64,000 nucleotides of DNA from CAZLRH01 sp964562015 (GTDB lineage Bacteria; Verrucomicrobiota; Verrucomicrobiia; Opitutales; JABDGR01), in the NCBI GenBank assembly GCA_964562015.1, contig CAZLRH010000001.1, positions 372,001 through 436,000 on the forward strand, in the 5' to 3' direction. Shown here piece by piece: positions 42,994 through 52,688 of this stretch; position 1 is the first letter of the stretch, and every line of letters begins with the position of its first letter. A model generated the notes under the pieces. That model was given only the letters and a program-made list of their open reading frames with translations. It was not told the origin of the DNA and made no database searches. The position numbers and the translations under genes are program-made.

Positions 42994-44771
42994 TTTTCGC
43001 CCACCCCGCCGGCTGGTTCGCCCTGCTGGGCTGGCCGTTGCTGGTGCTGATCCACTGCCTGCAGCGCCAAAGCCGCCGGGTGGAAATCAACACGCTGTTT
43101 CTGCTCGAGCGCCAGGACGTCGAGAGCCGCGCGGGCCGGCGCCTCGATCGCTGGCGCAACTCGCGCCTGTTCTGGCTGCAAATGCTCGCAGTGCTTCTGC
43201 TCGCGTGGATGTTGAGCGGGCCGCGCTGGATTATCGCCGGCTCGCTGCAGCACATCGCTCTCGTGCTGGATAGTTCCCTTTCCATGGAGGCCTTTCGCCC
43301 GGACTTGCAGGCGGGGCTGGCCCGCGACACCGGCGCGCTGTCTCGCAGCGCGGCGATGACGGACTGGCTGCTGCTGGAGTCCGACCCCACGCGCGCACCC
43401 CTTTATCACGGCGAAGACCGCAACGCGCTGCTGGCGGCCCTGTCGCGCTGGACGCCCAATCTCGGGCCGCACGATGCCGCCCCGGCCCTGCGGTCGGCGC
43501 GCGCCGCGGTGGGCAATGACGGCCTGGTGTTTTTTGTCACGGACCGCGCGCCGGAGGAAAATACGCTGCCCGCGCTCACCCTGCCGCTCGCCTATGGCCA
43601 TGTGCTCGATAATGTCGGCGTGGCGGCCGCCTCGGCGGAAAAACACGAAGGCCAGCCGTTGTGGCGCGCGCTCGTGCGCAATTATTCCACCACGACGCAA
43701 AAACGCACCTGGTGGCTCGAAGCCGGCGGCCAGCGGACACCGCCGCAAACCTTGGAACTCGCGCCCGACCAGACCGTGGCCCTGCAAGGCGCGTTTCCCG
43801 AAGGTGCGGACCGGATCGTCTTGGCGCTGGAACCGGATGCCTTTGCGACGGACGACCGCGCCCCGCTGGTTTTGCCCCAGGCAAAATCGTTGCACTTGGC
43901 GGTGGCCGGCCCGGAGGATTTTGTCCACCTCGTGGAGCCGCTGACCCGCATGTTCGAGGGCGTGCAATCCTCCACCAAGGCAAGCGATGCGGATTTGCTC
44001 TTCAGCCTCGGGTCCGCGCCGACGGCACCGCCACCGTTGAATCAGATATTTTTCAGCGCGGCGGCCACTACGACTTCTCAACTCATCCATGCGCGGCCGG
44101 CGGCTGATCCCGACCCGTTGATGGAAGGGCTGAACTTCAGCGGCTTGATTTTTCAACCCGCGCCGGTGCTGACGCCCAAGCCGGAAGACACCACCTTGCT
44201 GTGGGACGGCGCGACTCCGCTGATTTTTGTGCATCCGCAATCGGGCGGAGGCCGGACCTTGGTGTTCAATATCGATCCGCGGCATTCCAACCTCCTGCGA
44301 CTTTCGGCTTTTGCACTGTTGGTGGACCGTTTTGCGGAGGAAGTCCGGCGCATGAAGGCGGCGGCGGAACGGGCGAATTATCTCGCCGGCCAACCGCTGC
44401 ATTTGCTGATGCCGGCGCAAGCCCACGGCGCACGCCTTGAAACGACCGCGCTGGCGTCGAAAGACGACGCGACGAACGCACCCGCAATTATCACCGAATT
44501 GACCGCCGCCACCCTCAACCAGGCCCGCGCGCCGAGCCCGCCCGCTTTTTTTCGTGTGACCGTAGACGGTCAGCCCTGGCTCGACGGCGCCACCCAATTT
44601 CCGGATCCGCGCGAATCCGATTTCCACGACGTGACGAAAATTCCGCTCGATGCCACTGCGCAGGCGGTGCGCGAGCAGTCGCACTCCCAGCCCGATTCGC
44701 TCACGCCGCTGTGGCTGCTGTTGCTGCTCGGCACGCTCCTGGCCTCCTGGCGCGCCGCCAGCTTTTCCTGA
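42984..44771 (+). CDS. BatA-type membrane protein with vWA domain
   Basis: 595 residues. An N-terminal BatA-like membrane domain (helices about 11-30 and 62-80) with HPAGWFALLGWPLLVLIH and QRQSRRVEINTLFL, then a vWA domain with MIDAS DxSxS at Asp96 (LVLDSSLSM). The rest is beta-rich (a long extracytoplasmic part) and a C-terminal helix (LTPLWLLLLLGTLLASWRAA). It overlaps the DUF58 stop, so translation is coupled. It would be a membrane-anchored surface- or periplasm-exposed partner of the MoxR/DUF58 complex. Confidence 0.88.
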   Translation: MQLIFAHPAGWFALLGWPLLVLIHCLQRQSRRVEINTLFLLERQDVESRAGRRLDRWRNSRLFWLQMLAVLLLAWMLSGPRWIIAGSLQHIALVLDSSLSMEAFRPDLQAGLARDTGALSRSAAMTDWLLLESDPTRAPLYHGEDRNALLAALSRWTPNLGPHDAAPALRSARAAVGNDGLVFFVTDRAPEENTLPALTLPLAYGHVLDNVGVAAASAEKHEGQPLWRALVRNYSTTTQKRTWWLEAGGQRTPPQTLELAPDQTVALQGAFPEGADRIVLALEPDAFATDDRAPLVLPQAKSLHLAVAGPEDFVHLVEPLTRMFEGVQSSTKASDADLLFSLGSAPTAPPPLNQIFFSAAATTTSQLIHARPAADPDPLMEGLNFSGLIFQPAPVLTPKPEDTTLLWDGATPLIFVHPQSGGGRTLVFNIDPRHSNLLRLSAFALLVDRFAEEVRRMKAAAERANYLAGQPLHLLMPAQAHGARLETTALASKDDATNAPAIITELTAATLNQARAPSPPAFFRVTVDGQPWLDGATQFPDPRESDFHDVTKIPLDATAQAVREQSHSQPDSLTPLWLLLLLGTLLASWRAASFS

Positions 44772-44791
44772 AATAATCATTTTCCATCACC

Positions 44792-47359
44792 ATGCATTTT
44801 GAGGAACCCATCTGGCTGTTGCTGCTGCCCGCCCTGGCGCTGTTGGGCTGGCAACGGCCGCGGCTGGAGTTGCACCGCCCGTTGCGCGTGGCGATTGCGG
44901 TCTTGCTGGCCCTGGCGCTGGCCGACCCGCAGTGGCAGCGGCTGGAGCCCGGCACGGATCTGTGGGTGCTGGTGGACCGCTCGACTTCGGCGGCGGATTT
45001 GCTCGGCCCGCGCCTCAACGAATGGGAAGGGCTGTTGCGCCATAGCATGGGCAGCAACGACCGGCTGCGGTTTGTGGACTTCGGCGAGGACGCCGTGGTG
45101 CGCCCCGAAGATGCCGGAGTCGTCTCCGAGGTGCAGCCCTACCAGACCCGCGTGGCCAATGCCCTGGGGCTGGCAGTGGCCCAGCACGATCCCAACCATG
45201 CCACGCGTTTCCTCCTGCTCACCGACGGCTATCCTACGGAGCCCCTCGGCGCCTCGACCGAACTGCTCCAGCGCTCGGGCATTTCCCTGGATTTGCGTTT
45301 CGTGGCGCTCGAAAAAGGCGTGGATTACCAACTGGATTCCATCGCGGCCCCGGCGCGGGTGATGGCGTCCGAACCGTTCGTCGTGGATGTGCGCATCCAT
45401 GCCGATGGCGCGGCCACGGGCAGCGTGCCCTACCAAATCCAGCGCGACGGCGCCACCGTGCTCGACGGCCGGGTCGACTTGATCAATGGCGTGGGCCGCG
45501 TGCGGGTGACGGACCGGCTCACGCACCCCGGCGCGGCGCATTACACGGCGCAAATTTTTCCAGAGGGCGATCCCCGCCCAGGCAATAATGCCTCCGACAC
45601 CTGGGTCGAGTCCATCACGGGTCCGCACGTGTTGCTGATCACGGCCTTCGCCGACGACCCGGTGGCCGCCACCCTCACCGCCCAAGGCATCGCGGTTGAT
45701 GTGGAAACGAACCCGGCGAATTTGAATGCAGGGCGGCTGACCGAGGCGCGGGCCGTCATCCTCAACGACGTGCCGGCCAACCAGATTCCCGCGGACTTCA
45801 TGAAGCAGATGGAGTTTTTCGTGCGCGACCAAGGCGGCGGGTTAATGATGCTCGGCGGCAAAAACAGTTACGGCACCGGTGGGTATTACGGCTCGCGGCT
45901 GGACGGTTTGCTGCCGGTTTCGATGGAGCAAAAGGAGGAAAAGCGCAAACTCGAGGTGGCCATGGCCATCGTGCTCGACCGGTCGGGCTCGATGGCCGCG
46001 GTGGTTTCCTCGGCCACGGGCGGAAAAGTGAAAATGGATTTGGCGGACGCTGGCTCCATGGAAGCCATCAAATTGCTCGGGCCGAAGGACGCCGTCGCGG
46101 TCTTTGCGGTAGACACGGAAGCGCACCCGATCGTGCCGCTGTCCACGGTTGAACCCGGCCGGGCCGCACTGATGGAAAGTGTTTCGCGCATTCACGCCGG
46201 CGGCGGGGGCATTTTTGTGTACAACGGGCTGGTGGCCGCCCACCAGGAATTACAGAGAATTCAAACCGGCCAAAAACACATTATCCTCTTTGCCGACGCC
46301 AACGACGCGAAACAGCCGGACGATTACATCCGTTTGCTCGACACCATGACCGCGGAGGGCATCACGGTGTCAGTCATCGGCCTGGGCAGCCCCACCGACC
46401 AGGACGCGAATTTTCTCAAGGACATCGCCGATCGCGGCCACGGGCGGATTTTCTTCAACGCCAACGCCAATGACCTGCCCGGCATTTTCGCGCAAGACAC
46501 CGTGGCCGTGGCGCGCTCGCGGTTTATTGACGAGGCCACGCCCATCCAGGGCACGGCGACTTGGCTCGAACTGGCGGCCCGGCCCATCGACTGGTTCCCG
46601 CAAGTGGACGGCTACAATGTTTGCTACCTGCAGCCGCAGGCCACCACCGCCGCGCTGACCTCCGATGACAATGCCTCGCCGCTGGTGGCGTTTTGGAACC
46701 GCGGCGCGGGCCGGGCCATAGCCGTGACTTTTCCGCTGGCGGGAAACTTTTCCGATTCGTCGCGCGCCTGGCCAGCCTATGGCGATTTCATCACCACCAT
46801 GACGCGGTGGGTCATGGGCACGGCCACGCCGCCGGGACTCGGCGTGAAAGCGCACCTTGAAGGTGATCAACTCGTGGTCGATTTATATTACGACACCGAC
46901 CAGGAAAAGGAATTAGCCCTGCATTTTCCGCAATCCGTCGTCAGCCAGGGCGGGATGGACGAACGCAAGCAATTGACATGGGAGCGCCTCGAGCCCGGAC
47001 ATTTTCAAGCCCGGACGCGTTTGGCGCCGGGCAAACCCGCGGTAGGCGCAGTGCAAGTGGGGCAGCACGCGCTGCCGTTCGGACCGCTGGCGCCGGGGCT
47101 CGACTTGGAGTGGCATCGCGACTCCGCCGGCCCACGCTCCCTGCGCTCGCTCTCGGCGGCCACCGGCGGCCGAGAATTGGCGGAACTCCGCGACGCCTGG
47201 CGGGACACCGGCCAGCACCGCTTCCTTAGCTTGCGTTCAGCGCTGCTGATTTTGCTCGTCCTGGCCGTGGTGGCCGAGGCGCTGACCACGCGCCTGGGCG
47301 TGCTGACGCGCTGGCGGCGAAAAAATGAACTGCCGCCCAAGGTTCCAGCCGCTTCCTAA
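44792..47359 (+). CDS. large membrane protein with two vWA domains and a GATase-like domain
   Basis: 855 residues. Two N-terminal hydrophobic helices (about 6-20 and 33-45), then a first vWA MIDAS (VDRSTSA; Asp62), a GATase1-like stretch (about 275-375: VLLITAFADDPVAATLTAQG) and a second vWA MIDAS at Asp396 (VLDRSGSM). A C-terminal helix (SLRSALLILLVLAVVAEAL) anchors it. The combination of two vWA modules with a GATase-like fold marks the 'glutamine amidotransferase' vWA family. It ends the cluster; a hairpin follows. Confidence 0.88.
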   Translation: MHFEEPIWLLLLPALALLGWQRPRLELHRPLRVAIAVLLALALADPQWQRLEPGTDLWVLVDRSTSAADLLGPRLNEWEGLLRHSMGSNDRLRFVDFGEDAVVRPEDAGVVSEVQPYQTRVANALGLAVAQHDPNHATRFLLLTDGYPTEPLGASTELLQRSGISLDLRFVALEKGVDYQLDSIAAPARVMASEPFVVDVRIHADGAATGSVPYQIQRDGATVLDGRVDLINGVGRVRVTDRLTHPGAAHYTAQIFPEGDPRPGNNASDTWVESITGPHVLLITAFADDPVAATLTAQGIAVDVETNPANLNAGRLTEARAVILNDVPANQIPADFMKQMEFFVRDQGGGLMMLGGKNSYGTGGYYGSRLDGLLPVSMEQKEEKRKLEVAMAIVLDRSGSMAAVVSSATGGKVKMDLADAGSMEAIKLLGPKDAVAVFAVDTEAHPIVPLSTVEPGRAALMESVSRIHAGGGGIFVYNGLVAAHQELQRIQTGQKHIILFADANDAKQPDDYIRLLDTMTAEGITVSVIGLGSPTDQDANFLKDIADRGHGRIFFNANANDLPGIFAQDTVAVARSRFIDEATPIQGTATWLELAARPIDWFPQVDGYNVCYLQPQATTAALTSDDNASPLVAFWNRGAGRAIAVTFPLAGNFSDSSRAWPAYGDFITTMTRWVMGTATPPGLGVKAHLEGDQLVVDLYYDTDQEKELALHFPQSVVSQGGMDERKQLTWERLEPGHFQARTRLAPGKPAVGAVQVGQHALPFGPLAPGLDLEWHRDSAGPRSLRSLSAATGGRELAELRDAWRDTGQHRFLSLRSALLILLVLAVVAEALTTRLGVLTRWRRKNELPPKVPAAS

Positions 47360-47385
47360 ATTCGCCGGACTCACCGGCCCATGCG

Positions 47386-47418
47386 AAAACTCTCGCCCGG
47401 CGGCAGCGCCGGAGTTTT
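47386..47418 (+). terminator. probable terminator after the MoxR/vWA cluster
   Basis: AAAACTC...CCGGCG (47386-47400 region) pairs with CGCCGGAGTTTT (47407-47418), a stem with a small bulge and a GCAG loop, followed by T-rich sequence. It would end the cluster transcript, though the M3 peptidase gene follows closely. Confidence 0.45.
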
Positions 47419-47430
47419 ATACTGGTTCCC

Positions 47431-49533
47431 ATGTCCTTTCTCGATCCCGCTTTTACCCCCGCTTGGAGCCGGCTGACGGCTGACCGCGTCGAACCCGAAA
47501 TCACGACTGCGCTGGCGCAAGCCCAGCAGCGCATCGACGCCGTGGCCACGCAAGACCGCAGCCGCCTCACGTTTGCGAGCGTGCTGACCGCGCTTGACGA
47601 TGCCACCGAAACGCTGGACCGCGCGTGGAGTCGCGTCACCCATCTCGATGCCGTGTGCAATGCCCAGGCCTTGCGCGCCGCGCACAATGCGATGCTGCCG
47701 AAGGTCACCGATTTTTACACCCGCATCAGCCTGAATGAAGAACTCTGGCGCATGCTCCAGGCCTACGCCGCCACGCCCGAAGCGAAGGCGTTGACCGGCA
47801 CGCGACGCCGCTTCCTCACCGAGACCTTGGAAAATTTTCGCGAGTCGGGCGCGGATTTGCCGCCCGCGGGCAAACGCGAGCTCGAGCGCCTCAATTCCGA
47901 ATTGTCAGCCGCGACGCAAAAATTCTCCGAAAATGTCCTCGATGCCACCAATGCCTGGGAACTGGTCGTCACCGACGAGGCCCGGCTGGCGGGCTTGCCG
48001 GAAAGCGCCCGTTCCGCGGCGCGGCAAAGTTTCCTGCAAAAAAATCCTGACGCCGGCGAACGGCCGGGCTGGCGCTTCACCCTGCACACGCCGTCATACC
48101 TGCCGTTGATGAAGCATGCCCAGGACGACAACCTGCGCCGCACGGCGTGGACAGCGGCGACCGGCGTCGGCCGCCAGGCGCCTTATGACAATGCGGCGCT
48201 GATGCAGCAGATTCTCGCCCTGCGCCAGGCCAAGGCCGTGCTTTTGGGCCGTCCGCATTTTCCCGATTTGGTGCTGGGCCGGCGCATGGCCAAGAGCGGC
48301 GCCAACGCGTTGAAATTCGTCGAGAATTTGCACCAGCGCATCGTCGCGGAATTTGCGGTCGAGCAAAAGGCGCTCGAGGCCTTCAAGGCCGCGCGCACCG
48401 GCCAGCCGGCGGGTCCGCTCGAACCGTGGGAGGCAACGTATTGGGCCGAACAGCGCCGCCGCGCCGAGTATCATTTCGACGAGGAGGAACTGCGGCCTTA
48501 CTTTTCCATCGAACGCGTGATCAACGGCCTGTTCCGGCTGACGGAAACTCTCTTCGATGTGAAGCTCATTGAGCGGCCCACGATTTTCCTCGAGCCCGGA
48601 CAAAATCGCACGACTCCGGAAGGCGCCGTCGAGGTATGGCATCCAGAGGTCAAATTTTATGAATTGCGCGATCGCGATGGCCGCCACCTCGGTTCATTTT
48701 TTGCGGACTGGCATCCGCGCGAGAGCAAACGGGGCGGCGCGTGGATGGACGCGCTCGAAACCGGCGGGCCGCGCACGGGCGGAAAGTTTGCGCCGCATCT
48801 GGGCCTCATCGCCGGCAACCTGACCGCGCCCGTCGCCGGCCAGCCCGCGTTGCTCACCCATGATGAAGTCTCCACCATCTTTCACGAATTCGGGCACTTG
48901 CTGCATCATCTCTTCGGCACCGTCGAAATCAAGGCGCTCAACGGCATCCATGTGACGTGGGATTTCGTCGAGCTGCCGTCGCAGATTCTGGAAAACTGGA
49001 CCTGGGAGCGCGGCGGGCTCGATTTTTTTGCGCGGCATTATCAAACCGGCGAACCGCTGCCGCCCGCGCTCTTGGAGAAAATGCGCGCGGCCCGCAACTA
49101 CCTCGCAGCCAGCGGCATGATGCGCCAGCTCGCCTTCGGAAAAATGGATCTCGAATTACACCTCCATGCCGCCCTGCATCCGCCCGCGGATCTAGAAGCG
49201 TGGCTGCGGGAAAAAATGGCGGCCTATACGGCGCGTTACCGCACCGAGCCGCCGACCATCGCCGCCAAGTTCACCCATCTTTTCGCCAATCCCGTGGGCT
49301 ACGCCGCCGGCTATTACTCGTACAAATGGGCGGAGGTGCTCGATGCCGATGCCTTCACCCGTTTTCAGCGCGAAGGCATTCTTAATCCGGCGACCGGAAA
49401 ATCCTTTCGCGACACCATCCTGGCCCAGGGCAACAGCGCGCCGCCGGAGGAATTGTTTCGCAAATTCCTGGGCCGTGATCCCGATCCCCAGGCTCTCTTT
49501 ATCCGCTGCGGATTGGCGGGCGGCCCGAACTAA
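47431..49533 (+). CDS. M3-family oligopeptidase (OpdA/thimet-like)
   Basis: 700 residues, normal for M3. The zinc motif HEFGH lies in VSTIFHEFGHLLHHLFGTVE with the third ligand Glu shortly after in LPSQILENWTWE. The helical N-terminal half and KFAPHLGLIAGN segment fit oligopeptidase A / PrlC. It degrades short peptides, including signal-peptide fragments, in the cytoplasm. No signal sequence. It follows the MoxR/vWA cluster but has a hairpin in between. Confidence 0.93.
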   Translation: MSFLDPAFTPAWSRLTADRVEPEITTALAQAQQRIDAVATQDRSRLTFASVLTALDDATETLDRAWSRVTHLDAVCNAQALRAAHNAMLPKVTDFYTRISLNEELWRMLQAYAATPEAKALTGTRRRFLTETLENFRESGADLPPAGKRELERLNSELSAATQKFSENVLDATNAWELVVTDEARLAGLPESARSAARQSFLQKNPDAGERPGWRFTLHTPSYLPLMKHAQDDNLRRTAWTAATGVGRQAPYDNAALMQQILALRQAKAVLLGRPHFPDLVLGRRMAKSGANALKFVENLHQRIVAEFAVEQKALEAFKAARTGQPAGPLEPWEATYWAEQRRRAEYHFDEEELRPYFSIERVINGLFRLTETLFDVKLIERPTIFLEPGQNRTTPEGAVEVWHPEVKFYELRDRDGRHLGSFFADWHPRESKRGGAWMDALETGGPRTGGKFAPHLGLIAGNLTAPVAGQPALLTHDEVSTIFHEFGHLLHHLFGTVEIKALNGIHVTWDFVELPSQILENWTWERGGLDFFARHYQTGEPLPPALLEKMRAARNYLAASGMMRQLAFGKMDLELHLHAALHPPADLEAWLREKMAAYTARYRTEPPTIAAKFTHLFANPVGYAAGYYSYKWAEVLDADAFTRFQREGILNPATGKSFRDTILAQGNSAPPEELFRKFLGRDPDPQALFIRCGLAGGPN

Positions 49534-49633
49534 CGGCGGGCAAACGAGTTCCAAGTGGCCATTTTAAGGTCGCCGGGGTGCAACTTTTGGTCCTTAATTT
49601 GGGTTTACCATGACTGGAACCCCTTGGAATCCT

Positions 49634-50338
49634 ATGGTGAAATACACGCTCTGGCTGCGGGCGGTGGCCCTTGGCTGCTTCAGTTTGACGCTGGTTTCGT
49701 GTAGCGATTCGGGTCGTTCCGCGGATTTGCAGCAGCAATTGAGCGACCTCAACCAGCAAATGCGGGATCATGAGCAGTTGCTCGCGAATCAGGACAAGCA
49801 AATCGCGAAGCTGAGCACCCAGTTGGATTCGCTGCAAAAATTTCTGGAAAAACAAACCGACAAGACGGCGCAGCCGAGCCAGGTATCCGTTTCCATCGAG
49901 CCCGACAAGAGCCAGGTCGTCACCCCGGAATTGATTCGCAAAGAGGTGGTCCAATATCTGGTAGGGTTTAATGCCCGCCTGTCCGCCGGCGTGCAATATC
50001 CCGCGTACGCGCAGGAACTTGGAGCGTTGAACTCGACCCTCGCGCAACTTTTGCTGGAAGTGGACAATCCCGGATTTGCCGAACAGGCCCGCAGCGTGAT
50101 CAAACAATACAACGTCGCCAGTGATTTATGGAGCAAGTTCATCGCCGAGAATACCGACTCCCTCGATCTCACGGCGGTGGAGCGCTACACTTACGCCCAG
50201 GCGGGCGTCACCTTTGTCGATGGCTACAAGATGCGCCTCACTGATATTTCCAAATTCTGGAAGGTCGCATTCGAGCAAACGCAGAAGCTGATTCAGTCCG
50301 AGAAAGACAGCGAGCCCGTGGCCGCGTTGTCGCCCTAA
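49634..50338 (+). CDS. coiled-coil lipoprotein, unknown
   Basis: 234 residues from ATG at 49634 (an ATG at 49610 is possible). The signal MVKYTLWLRAVALGCFSLTL ends in lipobox LVSCS. A strong coiled coil follows (LQQQLSDLNQQMRDHEQLLA, LSTQLDSLQKFLEKQTDK), then a helical C-terminal region. No family recognised. It is probably an anchored, helical periplasmic or surface lipoprotein. It converges with the hybrid kinase gene. Confidence 0.7.
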   Translation: MVKYTLWLRAVALGCFSLTLVSCSDSGRSADLQQQLSDLNQQMRDHEQLLANQDKQIAKLSTQLDSLQKFLEKQTDKTAQPSQVSVSIEPDKSQVVTPELIRKEVVQYLVGFNARLSAGVQYPAYAQELGALNSTLAQLLLEVDNPGFAEQARSVIKQYNVASDLWSKFIAENTDSLDLTAVERYTYAQAGVTFVDGYKMRLTDISKFWKVAFEQTQKLIQSEKDSEPVAALSP

Positions 50339-50360
50339 ACAGTTTCGCGCGGCGGAAACC

Positions 50361-52382
50361 TTAGTTCGGGGGCGGGCGGACAGCGGCCGCTTTTGCCCCA
50401 CCCGGTGCGTCAAACAGTTGGCGAATGCGGAGGAGGAGCGCTTGCAGGGAAAAGGGTTTTTGCATGCGGGTGGTGTGGCTGTCGCCGGGCATAAATTCCT
50501 CGTCGGTGGCGTCGTAGCCGGACATGAAAAGCACGCGCAAGTCCGGCTGCTGGCGGCGCAATTCCGCAGCCACCCGGCGGCCCGGAATCTTCGGCAGCAC
50601 CTGATCCGCCAGTAGCAAGTCGAACTCGCCGGGCTGCTCCCGGAATCGCTCCAGGGCCTCGGCGCCGTCGCGCGCCACGGTGACGGAGTAGCCGTGGATT
50701 TCGAGAATGTTTTTTACGCAATCGGCAAAATTGACGTCATCTTCGACCAGCAGCACGCGCTCGTTGCCGCGCGGAGTGGCGGTGACCGACGAATCCGTTC
50801 CTTCGGTGGCGACCGCCAGGCGGGCCGCGGCGGGCAAAAAGATGGAGATGGTGGAGCCACGCTCCAGTTCGCTTTCTACCTCGATGTGCCCGTGGCTCTG
50901 CTGCACGAGGCTGTACACCATGGCCAGGCCGAGGCCCGTACCCTTGCCCACTTCTTTTGTGGTGAAAAAAGGTTCAAAAATTTTGCCGCGAATATCCGGG
51001 GAGATGCCTGTACCGTTATCGGAGACCGTGAGCCGGACGTACTCGCCCGCGCCGGGCAGATCCCGGGCCAGGGCTTCGGCGGCGGTGAAGACTCGCACGG
51101 AGGCCTGGATGACAATGCGGCCGTTTTCCGCGATGGCATCGCGCGAGTTGAGGCAGAGGTTGACGAGGATTTGGTCCACCTGGCCCGGGTCCATGTGCAA
51201 GAGCGGCAAACCCGGCGCAATTTCCAGCACCAGCTCGATGTTTTCCCGTATGAGCGGACGCAGCATCTTGTGCGCCTCCGTAACGATGTCGGCCAGTTGC
51301 ACCAGGCGCGGAGTCGCGGGCGCCCGGCGGCTGAAGGTCATCAACTGCGAAACCAAATCCGCGCCGCGCTGGCCGGCCGCGCGAATGTTGCGGTAATATT
51401 TTTCCAGGGGATCGCCGGCCTTGACCTTGAGCAGCAACAGATCCGTAAACGAATTGATGATGGCCAGAAGGTTGTTGAAATCATGGGCGATCCCGCCCGC
51501 CAGCCGCCCCACGGCCTCCAACTTTTGCGACTGGCGCGCGCCCTCCTCCAACTGCCGCAACAAGGTGACGTCGCGGAAAATAATGACGCAACCGATGGCG
51601 CGGCCGGCGGCATCCTGCAACACCGTCGTTTGCACATGCACCTGGCGGTTCTCGCCCGTGGGGGCCACGAGCACCAGCGGATGCGCGGGTTCGGTGCGAA
51701 AACCCGGTTGCAGCAGGCGCTCGGCCAGGCCGGGTAATTGCGTCAGCGTTTCTTGTTCGCGCAAATCCAGCAATTCGCCGACCGGCTGTCCTTCGGCGGA
51801 AAAACCGCGGCGCAGCAAAACTTTCCCCGCCGCGGGATTGAGGTAGGTGACGCGCCCGGCCATGTCCGCGGCCAGCACGCCGTCTTCGAGCGCGTCGAGG
51901 GTGGCGGCCAGGCGTTGTTCTCCCGCCCGATGCAGCTTGTCCAGGCGCGCCTTGTACAAGGCCATCTGGATCGTAATGAGCACTTCCTTTTCCCGGTAGG
52001 GTTTGAGCAGATAGGCAAAGGGCGCGGTCTGGCGGGCGCGCTCCAGGGTTACCTCGTCATGGTAGGCCGACAGGTAAATGACGGGGATGTCATAGCGGCG
52101 CTGGAGTTCCGTGGCGGCGGTGATGCCGTCCATCGTGCCCGGCAGATTGATGTCCATGAGGACCAGATCCGGCGGCGTGGCCCGCGCCAACTCGAGCGCC
52201 TGCTCCGCCTGCCGGGCCACTCCCGCCACCTTGTAGTCGGTGCGCAGGAGGATTTTCTGCAAAATGAACGCGGAGTTCGGATCGTCCTCGACAATCAAAA
52301 TAAGCGCCGCGTCCGCGCCGGCGCTGGCAACAGCGGGGCCGGCGGCCGAGAGCAAGGGGGCGGGGGCCATGGTGACGGACAT
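50361..52382 (-). CDS. hybrid histidine kinase with REC-PAS-HisKA-HATPase-REC
   Basis: 673 residues with no transmembrane segment, so probably cytoplasmic. Domains in order: receiver (phospho-acceptor Asp77 in LVLMDINLP), PAS (about 155-275), HisKA with His300 in GGIAHDFNN, HATPase (about 395-520, DNGTGISPDI and GTGLGLAMVY), and a second receiver (Asp593 in LLLADQVLP). It likely passes phosphate to the LuxR-type regulator encoded divergently. The first receiver could receive signal from another kinase. Confidence 0.93.
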   Translation of the reverse strand: MSVTMAPAPLLSAAGPAVASAGADAALILIVEDDPNSAFILQKILLRTDYKVAGVARQAEQALELARATPPDLVLMDINLPGTMDGITAATELQRRYDIPVIYLSAYHDEVTLERARQTAPFAYLLKPYREKEVLITIQMALYKARLDKLHRAGEQRLAATLDALEDGVLAADMAGRVTYLNPAAGKVLLRRGFSAEGQPVGELLDLREQETLTQLPGLAERLLQPGFRTEPAHPLVLVAPTGENRQVHVQTTVLQDAAGRAIGCVIIFRDVTLLRQLEEGARQSQKLEAVGRLAGGIAHDFNNLLAIINSFTDLLLLKVKAGDPLEKYYRNIRAAGQRGADLVSQLMTFSRRAPATPRLVQLADIVTEAHKMLRPLIRENIELVLEIAPGLPLLHMDPGQVDQILVNLCLNSRDAIAENGRIVIQASVRVFTAAEALARDLPGAGEYVRLTVSDNGTGISPDIRGKIFEPFFTTKEVGKGTGLGLAMVYSLVQQSHGHIEVESELERGSTISIFLPAAARLAVATEGTDSSVTATPRGNERVLLVEDDVNFADCVKNILEIHGYSVTVARDGAEALERFREQPGEFDLLLADQVLPKIPGRRVAAELRRQQPDLRVLFMSGYDATDEEFMPGDSHTTRMQKPFSLQALLLRIRQLFDAPGGAKAAAVRPPPN

Positions 52383-52688
52383 GGCGGGGAGGGGCGAGAG
52401 ACCGGCGGCGCCGCCGATGGATGCACCCGCATCCTTCGGGACTTGCGCAAGCGGCGCAAGCCAAACCTCGCCGCCCCGCGCCAGGGAAAGCCCCCGGACC
52501 TTCCCACCGCCATCCCCCAGAATGTGAACTTTTTATTGGTCATTTAGTCCTATTTTTTATCCATAACGACCAACCCCCTTCCTCCATACCGGGCATTGAC
52601 AAGCCCGCGCGACTGTATTGCAATGTCTGCGCGACTGGGGTGGGTAGAGTGGATTCCCGCCCGCCCAACCCCGGATCCGCAAGACCCC
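52383..52688. other. divergent promoter region of the two-component pair
   Basis: A 306-base gap without a gene. It contains the candidate promoter at 52596-52624, two 9-base direct repeats GCGCGACTG at 52607 and 52629, an inverted CGGGC/GCCCG flank at 52590-52606, and an AT-rich patch at 52528-52562. Control of both genes is likely from here. Confidence 0.6.
52596..52624 (+). promoter_or_regulatory. sigma-70-type promoter candidate with repeats
   Basis: TTGACA (52596-52601) is followed 17 bases later by TGCAAT (52619-52624), a perfect -35 and a 4/6 -10 hexamer. GCGCGACTG repeats at 52607-52615 and 52629-52637 are two helical turns apart, overlapping the spacer and start site; they may be binding sites for the response regulator. 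Confidence 0.5.

Noticed and set aside
42852..44780. 642-codon open frame on the minus strand
   Set aside because: It lies antisense to the BatA-type gene and is Arg/Gly/Gln-rich with no domain; a composition effect of GC-rich codons.
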